Assembly: GCA_029558715.1 (NCBI GenBank)
Contig: JAKQEA010000052.1
Span: forward strand, 62,001-126,000
From: Bacteroidota bacterium
GTDB taxonomy: Bacteria > Bacteroidota > Bacteroidia > Chitinophagales > Chitinophagaceae
Direction: 5' to 3'
Length of the DNA: 64,000 nt
The notes below the pieces were generated by a model. It was not told the DNA's origin, ran no database searches, and worked only from the letters and a program-made list of their open reading frames with translations. Positions 63,746-64,000 of the stretch are shown one piece after another (positions within the stretch are counted from its first letter, which is position 1; each line of letters begins with the position of its first letter). The translations under genes were made by a program, and so were the position numbers.

Positions 63746-64000
63746 TTATTTTTCAAATTCCTTCAACAGTTTTTCAACAGGAAGCAATCCTTCAAAAACT
63801 GAAATAAGTTCCTTTTTGCGGCTGTAAAATGCAAGAAAGGGAAGACTCTTTATCATAAAGAATGTGGGAAGAAAATAGTGTATATCCTGCCCCACAATGA
63901 TATTCCTGTATTTGTCTAACTGGTACCTGGCACGGAAGGCCATCATTGTATCGAAAGGCATATTGGTAGCCATTACGATCCTGATATTTTTAAATTTATC
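63746..64000 (-). CDS. C-terminal end of a thioredoxin-fold protein (5' cut by window edge)
   Basis: The last 84 codons of a minus-strand gene are visible, open to the right edge. The stretch MPFDTMMAFRARYQL, then YFLPTFFMIKSLPFLAFYSRKKEL, looks like the second half of a thioredoxin or TlpA/redoxin domain; only the P-x-x-F-x-I turn (LPTFFMI) is diagnostic. The CxxC active site, if present, would be outside the window. The end EGLLPVEKLLKEF is the usual final helix. It lies upstream of mdh on the same strand, but the promoter for mdh sits between them. Confidence 0.6.
   Translation of the reverse strand, partial: DKFKNIRIVMATNMPFDTMMAFRARYQLDKYRNIIVGQDIHYFLPTFFMIKSLPFLAFYSRKKELISVFEGLLPVEKLLKEFEK

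Noticed and set aside
1-64000. CRISPR arrays, insertion sequences or rRNA genes
   Set aside because: No regularly spaced repeats, transposase motifs or rRNA sequence were seen.

Overview
The window comes from a Bacteroidota genome, most likely a Chitinophagaceae-type member. The evidence is the Bacteroidetes -7 promoter motif TAnnTTTG at several gene starts, weak Shine-Dalgarno signals, and a conjugation module of the Bacteroidetes TraE-TraN type (DUF4134, DUF4133, TraG, TraI to TraN). Housekeeping genes such as ClpC, RNase Z, AccA and an exonuclease/GIY-YIG fusion fit this. The genus is inference; no rRNA or marker gene allows a firmer call.

Bases 1 to about 49,637 are one side of an integrative and conjugative element (ICE). 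It ends at the 3' end of a tRNA-Asp gene (49637-49710, minus strand), the usual target for a tyrosine-recombinase element. No integrase, relaxase or coupling protein is visible, so the element continues past the left edge. Its left half (1-25,384, almost all minus strand) is metal-resistance cargo. A zinc/cadmium/cobalt-type block (8.7 kb to the left edge) holds a CPC-type P-type ATPase, a NicO-like membrane protein, a CzcB-like adaptor and a CzcA permease fused to a TolC domain. A copper/silver-type block (23.3 to 8.8 kb) holds metal-binding proteins, a CusA permease split into two ORFs, TolC, a multicopper oxidase, two adaptors, a methyltransferase, a DUF2911 protein, a CPH-type ATPase and a PepSY protein. 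An HMA/DoxX-like protein, a gamma-glutamylcyclotransferase-like protein and an AraC regulator with a CxxC metal-binding N-terminus follow.

The right half of the element (25.6-49.4 kb, mostly plus strand) begins with regulators: a membrane-anchored LuxR-type protein, an RteC-like protein and an XRE repressor. The transfer operon follows. An 1830-residue N6-methylase/SNF2-helicase protein, resembling phage antirestriction proteins of the DarB kind, sits between traE and traF. Downstream of traN are two related proteins of unknown function, a small winged-helix-like protein and an excisionase-like HTH protein. The 1830-residue protein and the 608-residue protein share a basic C-terminal tail (KSLLPKK), and a 250-residue protein has a weaker version. 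I regard this as the most interesting signal: a candidate type IV secretion signal on proteins that may enter the recipient with the DNA.

From 49.7 kb to the right edge is ordinary chromosome: accA, dapA, a secreted esterase, RNase Z with a STAS protein, clpC, cmk, a TrkA-type potassium channel, an FKBP isomerase, a thioesterase, the exonuclease/GIY-YIG protein, an rRNA-methyltransferase-like protein, mdh, and the end of a thioredoxin-fold protein. No stretch longer than 300 bases lacks a gene.
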